Of a stretch of 64,000 nt of DNA, positions 22,358 to 41,329 are shown in pieces. Source of the stretch: Pegea sp. RAD2-039. Lineage: Eukaryota; Chordata; Thaliacea; Salpida; Salpidae. The position numbers and the translations under genes are program-made. The notes under the pieces were generated by a model, which worked only from the letters and a program-made list of their open reading frames with translations, searched no databases and was not told the DNA's origin. The stretch spans positions 1,240,001 through 1,304,000 of the forward strand of contig JAQGEQ010000363.1 of assembly GCA_034620365.1 (NCBI GenBank). Direction: 5' to 3'. The stretch's first letter is position 1; each line of letters starts with the position of its first letter.

Positions 22358-23580
22358 ATGGCTGGTCATGGAAATGCTGCTTTGGGAATGGTATGTTTTA
22401 TTAAAATTATTTTCTTAGTTTTTACTAAACAGATAAATTTTAATTTAGGAAACAAGCTCTATGGCTTCACTTGATCCTGAAGTTCCAATTAAATTGAAAA
22501 AATTAAGATTTAATAAGTCCAAAAAAACGGCAGCAATTTTATGTAAGAATGCTTCAAATTACTAGTTTTAATTTGCTACTTTTTTTTACAAATTAATCTT
22601 CTTCTATTCAATTAGTTCTGCATCTAAACTCATGTCTGATTAATTTTTCATAGTTATAAATATTTTAACAATTTTTGAAATATATGTGATTGAAAGGTTA
22701 CATTTGTTTAATAATTTAATAAATCCAAATTTTTTGTTTAATACAAATTCTAAATATTAAAAAAAAAAGCTAAAAATAAAATTTGATGTTCATAAAATAC
22801 TTGAAACAGTGAAAGTAATCAGCAAAGATAGCAAGATTGTTATTGAAGAGGAATATGAAGATTGTACCATTGAAGAGCTGGCTGAAGAGTTGCCTGAATG
22901 TCAACCAAGATATCCTTCTAATATCTCATTAATTTATTTGTAGTTTAACTCTCAAAATCTATATTTTTACTTCTTGTTTAGAATGAATATTTATTTCAAA
23001 GCTTTCATAACTTTTTCTTATTTACTTTTTAAAAGTATATTTCATAAAATGCTGAAAATATTTTAGTAATAAATTGTAAAGCTGTTTTTGAGTAAACAGC
23101 TAACAAGTAAAGAATGTAATTGAATATTTCTTAACAACTATCTCTGTACATATCTTGTGTATAGTCACATCCACACACATTCTGATGGTCGGGTCACTTA
23201 TCCGCTTTGCTTCATCTATTACTGTCCACGTGGTTGCAAACCTGATCAGCTCATGAGATATGCTGGATCGCGAGCTTCTGTTGAAAAAGCCAGCGACATA
23301 AGAAAGGTAATAAGAACGAATTTTTCTAACGATGTTTTTGTGGTTACAATTAAGCTTATATTTAAAGTAATCGAAATGAAATTTGTTTCCAAATTAGAAA
23401 ATGTTTTTACAACTAGATTTTTTAACTAAGTTTTTTAAATGATTATTTTTACTTTTTTCAAATTTGATTGTGTGTGGGATTTATCTTTCTACTTACAAAA
23501 TTGATTTCTAGGTATTTGAGCTTCGTGACAAAGAAAATTTCACAGATGAATGGTTACTCGAAAAATTGAAGCTTGCTTAA
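22358..23580 (+). CDS. GMF: Glia maturation factor (ADF-H domain), five exons
   Basis: An actin regulator of the cofilin fold that binds the Arp2/3 complex and debranches actin networks. Exons: 22358-22390, 22449-22542, 22810-22909, 23150-23306, 23512-23580; 150 aa. It shows the characteristic core: ELPECQPRY, then VYSHIHTHSDGRVTYPLCF, CKPDQLMRYAGS and the C-terminal VFELRDKENFTDEWLLEKL. The third intron does not fit GT-AG: the protein requires it to begin ATATCCTT and end AC, the U12-type pattern. A strong acceptor (TTTTACAG) lies about 40 bases before the start codon. AATAAA follows at 23794. Confidence 0.95.
22910..23149 (+). other. AT-AC (U12-type) intron in GMF
   Basis: The intron starts ATATCCTTC and ends GTAC. 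A branch-site match TTCTTAAC lies at 23128-23135, about 15 bases before the 3' end. Only this splice gives the conserved QPRYLVYS reading across the junction. Confidence 0.9.
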
Positions 23581-23793
23581 TCAAATTATGAAGTCAAGTT
23601 GAGTTTATGTGCAGTGGAAACGTTTTTCTCTAAACTTTTGTCACTTAAATCATTCGAATCATAGACCAGCAACGAATTTCAACATTTATAATCATATTTC
23701 TTGCTAGCTATGTAATCCATGAAACTTGTATATTTTACCTTCACTTGATTTAGTCGAATCCAAAAATTCATTTCAAATATTTCACTGTTTTTC

Positions 23794-23799
23794 AATAAA
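23794..23799 (+). terminator. Poly(A) signal of GMF
   Basis: AATAAA about 215 bases after the stop. Confidence 0.6.
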
Positions 23800-24200
23800 G
23801 CTGTAGCTATTAATAAAAGCTTCGTCATATTTTGAAGATAGTGGTAATAAGCTGAACTCTCTATTTCGTTTGCATGTTACAATACAAGTTTGTTGATACT
23901 TTTTTCTAATTTGTTGAAATTTAAAATTGAATCAATAAAATTTTGTTGTTCAAATTTTAATCTCAGTTTTTAGAAGCTGAAAACTAAACATTTAAAAGTT
24001 GGTTTTTCTGATTAAAGGTTTTCTAAGGCATCTGAAATTTGATGAAAATTTGAAAAGCATATTTTAAGCTTAAAATAATGTTCGATATCAGGCAGTTTAT
24101 TTTCTTTAGAGATTAAATAAGTTAATTATCAGAAGTTGTACTTTTTCGTAGTCTAATTAAAAATATTGATTGATGTATTTTTTGATTCTATAAATTCAAC

Positions 24201-24206
24201 TTTATT
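24201..24206 (-). terminator. Poly(A) signal of the SDR gene
   Basis: AATAAA on the minus strand about 60 bases after the stop. Confidence 0.6.
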
Positions 24207-24264
24207 AAAAACATCTGACAAGTCATTAGCACCAACTAAAAGTTTCAACACTTTGCGCAAATTG

Positions 24265-25512
24265 TTATTTTTGGTTTTCAGCAAATACTGAATCTTCACC
24301 GAGTCTTTCTGGACCTATAGCAGTATAACCACCATCCACCATCAAATTTGTACCAGTTATATACGAAGCATCTCTGTAATTCATCAAGTTGAAATAATTA
24401 AGTCAAAAAAGTTACAAAAACTGAAATTAGTTTCTTGAATCAAACACTAAAAATACACCAGAACCTGCTGCATAGAAAGGTCACAGCTGCAGCTACTTCT
24501 GATGTATACCCATTTCTTCCAATTGTCGTAAACTTTTTTACAGTTTTGTCCATATCTGCCTTTGTACCATCAGCACTTGCTTTAGCGCCCTGTATACAGA
24601 AACTCAATTTCAAACCCTTGAAATATCATTGGTCAACCTCAGGTGACCAAATCCAACCAGGGGAAACACAATTGACTCTGATAGAAGAAGAAGATAAATC
24701 AAGTGCTAAGTTCTTAGTGATGGTTTTGATGGCTCCTTTTGTAGCTGAATAAGTCCACCTTTCATGTTGAGCTCGTTTTGCTGATATACTGGAAACTGTA
24801 ACTATAGAAGCTCCTTCAGCTAAAAAGCAAGAAAATTCATCAAATAAAAGATTTTGATTGTGCACAAAATCTAACTTTTAGACAGATAAGGAAAGCAAGA
24901 CTGAACCACGTTTGAAACTCCAATTAGATTGACATCTAAGCTTTTGTTCCAATCATCTTTAGTACTGTTCAAACCTTTGAATGCATCAGTTAACTGTTGA
25001 TCTTTTTTTTAAATGGTATTTTTTATTAGCTTTATAGTGATTACTAAAGTGATAAAAAACAAAGTAACAAACTTATAAGAAGGAAGGAATCATTCAAGTA
25101 GATAGTTTATATTTAAATTTTTAAAATAACTTCAATACTTCAAGTAATGATACCTACCTTGTGAGCCGAAATACACTGCACTTGTCACTACAGCATGCAA
25201 TTTTCCAGCAGTAATTTTCACAACAGTAGCAATGGCATCATCAACTTGACTTCTTTTTGTAACATCAACATGGAAAACGTGTAATTTCTTCCACCCATTT
25301 TGTTCAAACCTGTTTCTGGCTAGCTCACAATTTTTCTCATTTATATCAAATATAATTACAGTTGCATCATCACTTGCAAACCGTTCTGCTACTGCATATC
25401 CAATACCTGACGCACCACCAGTAATCAGAGCAACCTTGTTACTAAATCTACATTTGGTATATAACTGATCAAGAGGAGGTTGTTCAACAGAAGTAAATTC
25501 TTTATTTTCCAT
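24265..25512 (-). CDS. Short-chain dehydrogenase/reductase (classical SDR), five exons
   Basis: An NAD(P)-dependent oxidoreductase; the substrate cannot be told. Exons: 25158-25512, 24876-25001, 24638-24819, 24465-24589, 24265-24373; 298 aa. The Rossmann nucleotide motif TGGASGIG is at 31-38, and an Asp after the second strand (IIFDIN) suggests preference for NAD(H). The active site is intact: Asn in DVNLIG, Ser171 in VTVSSIS, Tyr184 and Lys188 in YSATK. The usual VNCVSPGWI and ITGTNLMVDGGYT motifs close the fold. The N-terminal ~25 residues extend beyond the core, with no clear targeting signal. The small donor at the third junction (GTTGAC) is weak but required by frame. Confidence 0.92.
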
Positions 25513-27480
25513 CTAGAACCCTTATAATGTTCTGAAAGCAACTATTTTCTGTCACTTTATAGAAAACAATTGAAATCAAGTCAACATTATTCAACAAAAG
25601 TAAATAAAGGTTAATTATCAACTACTCATTTGCAAAATTATCTGCTTTAAAAATATTTTAGCAACTTCTATATTTTAAATAATTTAAAAATCAGTCACCC
25701 ATAAATACATCTACATTTAGGTCTTTAAAAAGACTTCAGATTCAAAAATTATCCGAAAAATTATTGATTCTTAGCTATAAGTGAGTCGGTTTATTTGTTG
25801 CTCAAAAATTAGAGAGTCCGCTTGCAAGTCATCACCAAGAGAGCTTAAAATTTGCAAGCTTACATAAATACAGTATTAAAAGTAAACAGCGCATCACAAA
25901 CAGTTACCTAAAACAAGAAAGATAAATGATAGAAGATAATTTATGGGAGTAAGGACTTGGCTGGAGTACGATGCAAAGTTTGTGAATAACATTAGAGAGT
26001 GAAAGTTATTAACGCAATAAAAAAGAAGGCTAGGAAAAGTTCAAAACTCAATCAAGCATCAAGCTTTAAAGCTGCTTTTTTTTCTCTCTCCTTCAGTTGT
26101 TTGCGAATTACAGAGCGCCATTAGGAGCGATCCGCTGCAATATTCTCCGAATTTCTGCAATTGATGTTAAACGTTGCATATCGCGCTTGCAAATATATTT
26201 AAAAGGGAGACAGGGACGGCTGATATTGCATTTGTCATAAAGCTCCTCATACAACAGATTTTTGGAATCTGTCCGTCGTCCATCCGACAGACATTTTTGA
26301 GCCAGCTGTAAACTTGATAGCAATAAAGTTAATTTTAAGTATGAGTCATTGATACAGATTAATAGGGTGAAATTTTATCTTCTAATGCTTGAGTTAGCAC
26401 ATTCAGTTGTCTGTACATTATATGAAATAAAAGTAAATTTTTTTATGAAAACTCTAATTTACTTTATATTATTCTATATTAGATTATTTTATACAAATTC
26501 GGTAGCATGCTGATTTTAGACAATACTGGATTTATTACAGTTCAAAAGCTCTAAACAAGTTGTTCAAAAAGCTATATGTTTAAAAAATGTAGAAAAATAT
26601 TAAACAATAAAAATTAGTTTTCTTTCAAAATATTTTTTAAATTTTTCACACAATTTCACCGTTAATAAGCCGAATAATTAGATATAATGCAGCTTTTGAA
26701 AAAGTTACATCAAGGATAAAAATATCTATCTCGCTAAGCACCAGGTTTTTGAGAAAGGAAATTGTGCTTAAAAAATGATTTTAGATACCATAAATAATCT
26801 ATTAGGTTCATAATAAACAGCTTATAAAAAAATACTTTCAATTTGTTTCTGTTCTGTTTATGGTAAATCATTGAATAAAATGTTACCTTTAAGGCAGTCA
26901 ATATTGCAACAACATGAAAAAGAAAGTTTGTGCGAAACTGGATTTTGGTCGTTTATTATCACAAAACAATCTTGTAGTAAACACAAGTAAAATCTTGAGA
27001 ATGCTATTTTATAAAGCTAGCTTAAAATGTTGAAACATTTTCTCTTCAATTTATTTTAAAATTTTTGTTTGTTTAATTAGTGCTTTGTTTTTTATAAAAT
27101 TATACCTGTGCTTTGGTTTTATTATGATTATTTAGCTTTTTTATGCTTTAAAGAAGTTTAATGTAGTAAATAAGTATAAACAGCTTTAGAAAAATAATTA
27201 TTGTTTAAACGATAGAAGAAATTAAATTCAAAATATATATGAACAAAGTTTCATTAAAAATTGATGTTCATTTCAATCAATTTGGAATGAATTTTTGTCA
27301 CTAGTATTGTTGTTTACTAATTATATGTATTTTAAGATCTAACAAAACTAGATTTAAAACTCTTAATGTACATTGTTTATTTATAAGTATTATCTTATAA
27401 TAAAAATTGTTAACTGCCATTTAATTTCTAAGTTAAAATCTACTAATTATTCTTTGAAGCTTTTTGTGTTGAAATTGATA
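25513..27480. other. Spacer between divergent SDR gene and COPS9
   Basis: Mostly AT-rich. 25700-26350 is richer in G+C and contains one uncertain minus-strand ORF (26108-26323) and a short inverted repeat (GCTTGCAA/TTGCAAGC near 25822 and 25852). Confidence 0.5.
26108..26323 (-). CDS. Uncertain short ORF, possibly a terminal exon or relic
   Basis: A 71-codon reading with a protein-like composition (charged, four Cys) and higher G+C than its surroundings. An acceptor (GTTTACAG) just inside it would make it a terminal exon starting LAQKCLSDGRR. The stretch CLPFKYICKRDMQRL faintly resembles a SOCS box, a weak likeness only. No upstream exon is seen within 1 kb. Confidence 0.25.
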   Translation of the reverse strand: MLSSLQLAQKCLSDGRRTDSKNLLYEELYDKCNISRPCLPFKYICKRDMQRLTSIAEIRRILQRIAPNGAL

Positions 27481-27744
27481 ATGAAGCCTGTGAGAAAACC
27501 TGTGGTTATTGATGAGATGTTTCCAGATGGTGCTTATGATGGTGATGAAGGAGCTGTAGGTTCATCTATACAAATGATGGATACTACTAATGAAAAAATT
27601 GCTCATACAGAGTTCTATAACAGTAAGCTCAATCAGTTTTCATGTTTTGAAACTACTGTTTGAACTTTTGCTTTTTTTATTGTTTCATTATGTTAATTTT
27701 TATTAGATTTTGGAGATCTCTTTGATGATGAAGATTTGGAATGA
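27481..27744 (+). CDS. COPS9: COP9 signalosome complex subunit 9, two exons
   Basis: The smallest, acidic subunit of the COP9 signalosome, which removes Nedd8 from cullins. Exons 27481-27622 and 27707-27744; 59 aa, as in the family (human 57). The family's signature is clear: MKP...VIDEMFP near the start, NEKIAHTEFYN in the middle and the acidic aromatic end GDLFDDEDLE. The start is the Met opening that signature. AATAAA follows at 27831. Confidence 0.94.
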
Positions 27745-29945
27745 TTTTCTGATTTTTTTGAGCCTATAAAAAGATTGATTTGTTTTCAGGAAGCCTCATT
27801 TTTTAAATTATTGTTGTAATAAGTTCATATAATAAATTTGCTCATGACATTTTGTTTATTTCTTATATAACTCAGGTTTGATAAATTATTTATGTTTAAT
27901 AATTTCTACTGATTTGATTTCAAAAAGTCAAGACATCTAAGTTATTTAACTTAAATAAAACCTTTTTGGCACAATATTTAAAGATTTGTTTATCGCTCTA
28001 GTTGTAAAAAATAGTTACTGTCAAATGAAAACAACGTTAAGAAATACAAATAATAACAAGTTAGTTAAAAGGTTTATAAGCAATTTAAACTGATATAAGT
28101 TTCAACTAATAGAATGTGTCCACCTTGATGATTAACTGGGCATACTGGATGTAACTTTATCATATCAAAATAAAGAATAAAAATATGAATAAAAAACTAA
28201 ATATATGCCTTTAACAACTATATTTCAAATATTTTAATTAGATATAAATTTAAATTAAGATAATTGATTAGAAGTTTTTCTAATATAAAACAAGAATAAA
28301 AATTTTATAGAATTTTAGGTAACTTCAGGGCTGAGATGATCAGAAGATTTATAATTTTCACATTTTTATAATTAAGATTTGTAATCAGTAATTGACTTTT
28401 TTTCTCGAAATATATGATTCACTAAATATTTTATCAACTATTATACAAAGGATTTGTACAAATATCTATCTTTTACGTTGTTTGAGAAAATAATGATTAC
28501 AAACGATCAGTTAAACAACCACTTTAAATGAAATTGGCATACTAATAAGGAATCATATAACACAGCCTTTGTAGTTAGACTTTTAAAAAAGAATGAAATT
28601 TTGCAGCATATAAATAAGACGTCTTGCTAGAAGACTGAATTTAAAAGCTTTGCTGTCCAGAAAAGTAGAAACCTAACTGTTTAAGAAATGCTATCAAGTT
28701 ATAATCACGGTTTATTGCTCTTTTGGCAACCATGTTCGTGACTGATTCAATGAATGAAAGATAAATTCAGCGGCATTTTTATTGGGGTGTAATAAATTTA
28801 ATTGATGGGTGACAATGAAACCCTCATTTTTTTTGCACATTCTTCTTTTATCCACAGTATTGGTTATACCTTGTCTCAAAAAAGATGTTGTCGCACTATC
28901 GATGGGTTTTCCCTATACTGTACAACCTGCTGTAAGTTGAGATGACTTAGAGTTTTGTTTACAAACATATAAAAGTTTTCGAGGGATTTCCATAGTTCTT
29001 CAAAGCTTTTCCCTGGAATTCTTCTGTTTCTCTAACCATATGAAAGTTTATCATATAAGAGTTGTCAGAGCTACGACAAGAAAAAGTTCATAAAAACACG
29101 GGTAGAAGTGCCATATCAGTCTGATTTTTGACAATAATTCTACAAGATGCAAAACTACGAATTTAAAACAAAATTTGGGCCTTCTAAGTAGTTTTTTAGT
29201 ATAATCAGTGTCATTCTGGCAGCCCATCTGATACCAGCCGGGCGAAGCTACATCAGTTCGTCTGATCCGCTGCATAACCTCGTTGGCATCGATAACAACT
29301 AGATTTCTATAATTTCTGCTCCAGTATATATGAAAATATATTATGGTCGTTCTCGGCTAAAGTAGGCCAAAAAAGCAAGAACTATTTCATTACCAGTATG
29401 ATTAAAGCAATCATTAATATTTTTAACGCCTCGGCAGAAAACGATCAACTATACATAAATTAGCACCCTAGTTTTTTATAAGCTTGGGAAAAATGTGTAG
29501 CAAAAAATTATTTAAAATACTTTTGAGATAATCCTACTTAGTAATACTCAAACAAACTATCCATTCATATTTTAAAGATGCCTAAAACTGTTATTACTTT
29601 TTTATATAAAATGAGTTTTTTGAAGTTTTTTCTAGTTGAAAGAAGCTTTTGCAAAGTTTCATAAGCTTATAATATATATTTTTACAAAAATAGTTTGTAA
29701 AGACATATAGTTTGAAAAAAAATCGTATCGGACTTTTATTTTTTAAATAGCAAGCAAAGACATTAAGCCCTTATAAATAAACTTGGTAAATAAGTTTCAA
29801 AAATCCAAATTGGTGTGTTGACGTGTAATAATTAGGTGACGTTTTATACTACAGTAAACAGCGTTGGCAGTTTCATTTTAGTTTACTTCGTGCCGGCCTC
29901 GTATATTGTTGTTTTAGCCTATTCTTCTACCAAATATCTAAAAAA
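27745..29945. other. Spacer between COPS9 and SEC61G
   Basis: No gene supported. 28540-29450 is less AT-rich than the rest and includes a 74-codon minus-strand ORF (29051-29275) that I cannot assign; it may be an old mobile-element relic. Confidence 0.5.
27831..27836 (+). terminator. Poly(A) signal of COPS9
   Basis: AATAAA about 87 bases after the stop. Confidence 0.6.
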
Positions 29946-30152
29946 ATGGACCAACTTCTTGCTTGTGTAGAACCTGGAAAGCAATTTGCTAAGGATTCTA
30001 TTCGCCTGGTAAAGAGATGTACTAAACCTGACCGAAAAGAGTTTCAAAAAATTGCTATTGCTACAGCAATTGGATTTGCTATTATGGGATTCATTGGATT
30101 TTTTGTCAAACTTATTCATATTCCAATCAACAATATTATTGTTGGAAGCTAA
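29946..30152 (+). CDS. SEC61G: Protein transport protein Sec61 subunit gamma
   Basis: The single-span tail-anchored subunit (SecE homologue) of the ER protein-conducting channel. One exon, 68 aa, the exact family length. The reading is nearly identical to the vertebrate protein: [20 protein letters not shown] forms the cytosolic amphipathic helix and [20 protein letters not shown] the membrane span, ending [16 protein letters not shown] is at 30321. Confidence 0.98.
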   Translation: MDQLLACVEPGKQFAKDSIRLVKRCTKPDRKEFQKIAIATAIGFAIMGFIGFFVKLIHIPINNIIVGS

Positions 30153-33100
30153 GTGATGTTCTATCTATGTAATTGTTGACTTTTCATTGAAATCTAAGAC
30201 AGTATTTTATACTTAAAGTTTCAATATGTCAATATTTCGTTTTTTGAAAGTTTTCATTTAGATTAAATTTTGGAACTTAAATTCGTTTAGTGGTGTCTGT
30301 AAACTGCTACTTTTCTTGATAATAAATTTGTAATCTTCAACATCTTGTATAGTTTCAACAAAACTATTGTTAAAATTAAAAAAATGACTTGTAAAGTATT
30401 CAAAATTCTTTACTGTTTTGTGATAATTGAAAAGATATTAAAATAATTTCTCAAATTAAATTTAGTTATTTGATTCATAAAACTCTTGATGTCAAAAAAT
30501 TAGACAGATTGTTTTGCTCAGTCTATATATTTATTATTCATGGCATTTTATACCTCTAATGATTTTGGTAGAACTTATTAAAAATATTAATTTATATTTT
30601 TACAAATTTTAACTATTCACTAAAATGTTTATATTAATTAATGACTTACATTTGGGACTAATTATTATCATAATAATTATATAAATTAATTTTATTGGAT
30701 TATAATTTTGATGTTACTTCTTTTGAATATTTATTATAGCTAATTATAATTAAAGTATATTTTAAAATGTTTTAGGTTTAATTGTTTTGTAATTATAGTT
30801 GTCAAAAGCTTTTTACAATTTTTATCAAATATATATTTATTAACTGTCTATTCAATAACTTGATTTTTTATCTGAATGAATGAGCTTAAGAAGAATTAAA
30901 AGTAAAATTATATTTTAACTATTATAATATATATATACAGTTAACTATTATGTTTTAGTACCATATTCATTAAACTATAATATCTTAAGATAACTTTAAA
31001 CTTACTTTGACAAGAATTTGTTAAAATGTTTTGTTTGATCAAACAGCCTAAAGTTATTTTTAAAAATAAAAATCTTATTATAAAATTGTTTGTTTGTGTT
31101 TAAAAAAGTAAAACTTTCTTTTTATAATTTTAATTTGTATTTCTAATATCATCTCTGAAAACTTGATGATAGAAAATTGTTTATATAATAATAAATTGTT
31201 TTCATGATAAACATTTTAAGATGTTTTAATTTTCTAATTATCAATATACTAATTACTACTTTTATTTATTTAATTGTATTTAAAATAATATTTACTTTTT
31301 ACAACATAATTATAGTTTATAATTTATTATTAAAAATTTTAGAATAAATATTGGTTGGAATAAAATAATGTTAGAGGTATATCTTCAAAAATTCTAATAC
31401 CATCTAGTTTTAGCAAAACTCTTAAGAGCAGTATAATTAAATTATGAAAACTTTTATAAAAAGAAAGAGATATTTATGGCAATGTAGCATAAATATAAGA
31501 ATGATCAGCATATAAGCAATAATATTGAATAACATTTGTCAAACATTTGTAACAATTGGACAATTTGAAATCAATCAAATTTGCATCTGATTTATTTGTA
31601 AAATTTTAGTTAGGCTTGTACATGTTATCATCAAATCACTTGCTGTTGAGTAAAGGTCAGTCTTAAGCACAGTTGGAAATTAGGAAAAAAATTAATCTGT
31701 GAAACAGATAATCTCGAAAGACTTGTAATTATTCTTGTTAACCGAAGGGTTTTATAGAACAAGGTGCTAAGCCATCCAAACTAGCTTTGATATGAATTTA
31801 TATTTCTTTCTTGATTGAAATCAAGTTTGGAAGTATTTCAAGTCAGGTTTCATTCCAAAGCCCTACAGAGCGACAAAAGAGGAAAAAGATTGTTTTTGTA
31901 TCAAAAGTTTTTTTAAGTAACTAATAAATGACGTAGGTTCTAAATCAAATTTGAGTTAATTAAGTAATTACAAATAAATTGATTACTGAAAATCTGGTTT
32001 TTAGATATAAAAAGTAAAAGCTGTTTTGTTACAATCCTGTTAAGAATACTTAACCAATAATCCCAAAGTAAAAAATATTTATTAAAGCTAACGACAAATT
32101 TTTAAGAAACAGCAAAATCTGTCACCTAAAAACTGATATAATTATATCTGAACAGTTTTGATTTCAATACTATTCGGTCTACATTTTTGATTACAAAAAC
32201 ATTTTCAAGCTAGAAGGATAACTACATTTAGTGACAGATTACAAAACTTTATGGAAAATGTGAAATATGATTTTAGATAAGTGCTAGTATAAAACAGAAA
32301 TTTATCAAAACTTTCAAGATCCTTTTTGGCACTTTCCACTGCCAGTATCAAATTTAAAAAAAATTACTAAAAAAAGGTTTTATAGATTTTATTCACTAAG
32401 CTGAGGATTTAGGAACAGATAATGAAATTTTAAATTGCTTTGCTAATTCGTCATTTGCAAGTTTAGTATTTAAATAGCATTAAACTCCAAGTTTCCAACT
32501 AGATAAATGTTAAAACTGTTAAATGATTATGTTATTTTTGTTATTGACCGATAAATAAGCCCTTTTAATAAAAACGTAAAAATATAAGGAATAAAGTTGT
32601 ATTTAAAAACAAGATTGAACAAAAAATGAAGTAGACTTTTTTCACTAAAATGAATAAATTTTTAGTTATATCAAAAAAATCATAATTATTATTATTAACC
32701 AAAGTGTTAACTACATTCACAAACTGATTAATTTTTTAGTTAATGAAAACTTAACTTTGTGCATCCATAGAATGTTTGCATTTTAGCTTTTATAAATTGA
32801 TATTTTATTAAACTTTATATAAACTCTATTTCAGAAGAAATTTCATCACAATTATTAAAGTATTTTTAAATTCTGTTTAAAAAAAGCACTCTATACAAAC
32901 ATTTCTTTAAAACTACAAAAAGGTTTTAGATCAGCTGAGAAAGTGATTAATGAACATGAAGCTAAAAACATGTTTGAAATTTAATCTGATTTAAATCTGG
33001 TGTTAAATTCAGAGCAAGATGTTCGATGTATATCAGTGTGATTTAATTTGAAGAATGTGAATGAATTGTGAATATTTTTTTATTCAATTTCTTTTAGATA

Positions 33101-34858
33101 CTGATTTTAACTCTTAGAAATAATAGATTTTTGGTGAAAATTGATCCCTACTAGTATGAACTTAAAATCATAGCAGACAAAACGTATTTCAATAAATTAT
33201 CTTTTTTATAATTGACTAAATATTGTAAATGTATCGAGTTGCAGAGTATTTGAAAATTATTAACTATAGTTTAACTTTATTGATTGTTTTTAAGGCAACC
33301 TTTTATTTTAAATCATTACTTATACATGACATTGGTTAGTTTCATTGACCTTTAAACAACTTCTTTAAATATTTATTTTTACACATAAGGCTGCTATTTG
33401 GAGATTTTAAAATAATGAAGCCTGAAGACTTTATATTAAAACAACAAAAAGGACTTACTTCACGAAATTAAGCTGTTTAAATATAATTCTAAAAGTCAGA
33501 TTTCAAACGAGAGAAATTCATTCTATTTGAATAATAACTAATTTTTAAAAGGTGAATAGCAAGTTAAAGCAGTAAAAATTACATGTTTCAATATTTACCA
33601 GCTTATTTAATGCACATAATGATTTTAACAAACATTTTTCTAATGGATCTGTTTTGGATGAATCGATTTTTATTAGCAAAACCATTTTTGCTGCAACATA
33701 GTTAACTCAAAATAAGATGTTTTAACTGAATCAATATCGAGTCATGTACTTAAATACTCCGGAAATACTAACGATCAATATCAGTAAATAAGATTTCTAA
33801 CTAATATAGAGATTCAAATTGTGAAATACGGAAACTGAATTGAAACAAGATTTTGTTACTAATTTAATCTTTTAATTCAATCAAAACTAGCTTAGTTTAA
33901 AAAGATGAGGATTTCGAGAAAACTTCTCGAACCGCTTCTCTGTTTTACTCATCATCACCAGCACTTATTGGTGAACTCTTTCACTAATCTCTAATCACCA
34001 GCTTTTATTGATACGAAAAACTATTTTAATGAAAATTTGCAAATACCGATTTTGAGTTTCAAATAAAACGAAAAGAAGATTTACATTTAGAAGCAGATCA
34101 AAATACTTAATCACATGATAAAGAAATGAGAAGTTATTACAAAATACTTCTAGTTACAAGGAAACCTCATTAAGAGATTTAGGGTTGTAAGAAGTCACAT
34201 GACCAGATGAAAAAAAGACTAGATTGGTGATGAGATGAAAGATCATTCTCTTACAGATAAGACACATCACACAAAAGTCAGAGAAATTCTGTGTCTTTTG
34301 CTACATGGTTTGACGGCAAATGTTTTTTGGTGAGATAGAAAAAAAAACAGAAGAAAAAACAAAACTACGGATTCTCTTTAGCGCCTCCTAGAGTCGACAA
34401 AAGAGTGGCAGAGTTTAATCACGTGATGTATCAGTAACATGAGGAAGTGTATCAAGAACAATGACAACAAATAAAGTACCGGTCTTGTGGGAGTATATAG
34501 ATGATTGTTGAGACTTGCTCATCGAATGTTGATTTAGATGAAGCAGATGACTAAATCTCTCACAGAACAGCAGAAGATTGTCATGACAACAAGTAACTGA
34601 ATTTCCACAAACAAATAGAAAGAATTGAAAATTGCAAATGGAAAGCACCACGTGACAATTTGAAGAATTGAAGAAGATTGTCTGTACGGGATCAGTCACA
34701 GGGATTGGGATTAGTAAGAGGGAGTTTGGACGTCACAAATCCAAAGTAGGATCAAAGAGCCGTTCGGAACCGAATTGAAGCCACGTTTTGTCCAAACTGA
34801 ATTTTCAGAATGATAAAAAAAATAAAAAAATTTCGGCCAAAAAAGTCGAATCAGTAAT
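30153..34858. other. AT-rich spacer, with the likely MAGI 3' UTR at its right end
   Basis: 30400-33900 is very AT-rich with no recognised gene. From about 33900 to 34858 the composition becomes less AT-rich, consistent with the untranslated 3' end of the minus-strand MAGI gene. Confidence 0.5.
30321..30326 (+). terminator. Poly(A) signal of SEC61G
   Basis: AATAAA about 170 bases after the stop. Confidence 0.6.

Positions 34859-41329
<6,471 letters not shown>

Larger units (their letters stand above)
23581..24264. other. Spacer between convergent GMF and SDR gene
   Basis: Contains the two 3' ends (signals at 23794 and 24201); nothing else is seen. Confidence 0.6.

Noticed and set aside
29051-29275. 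74-codon minus-strand ORF
   Set aside because: No motif, no splice partners that I could support, and a Phe/Leu-rich tail typical of chance AT-rich ORFs.
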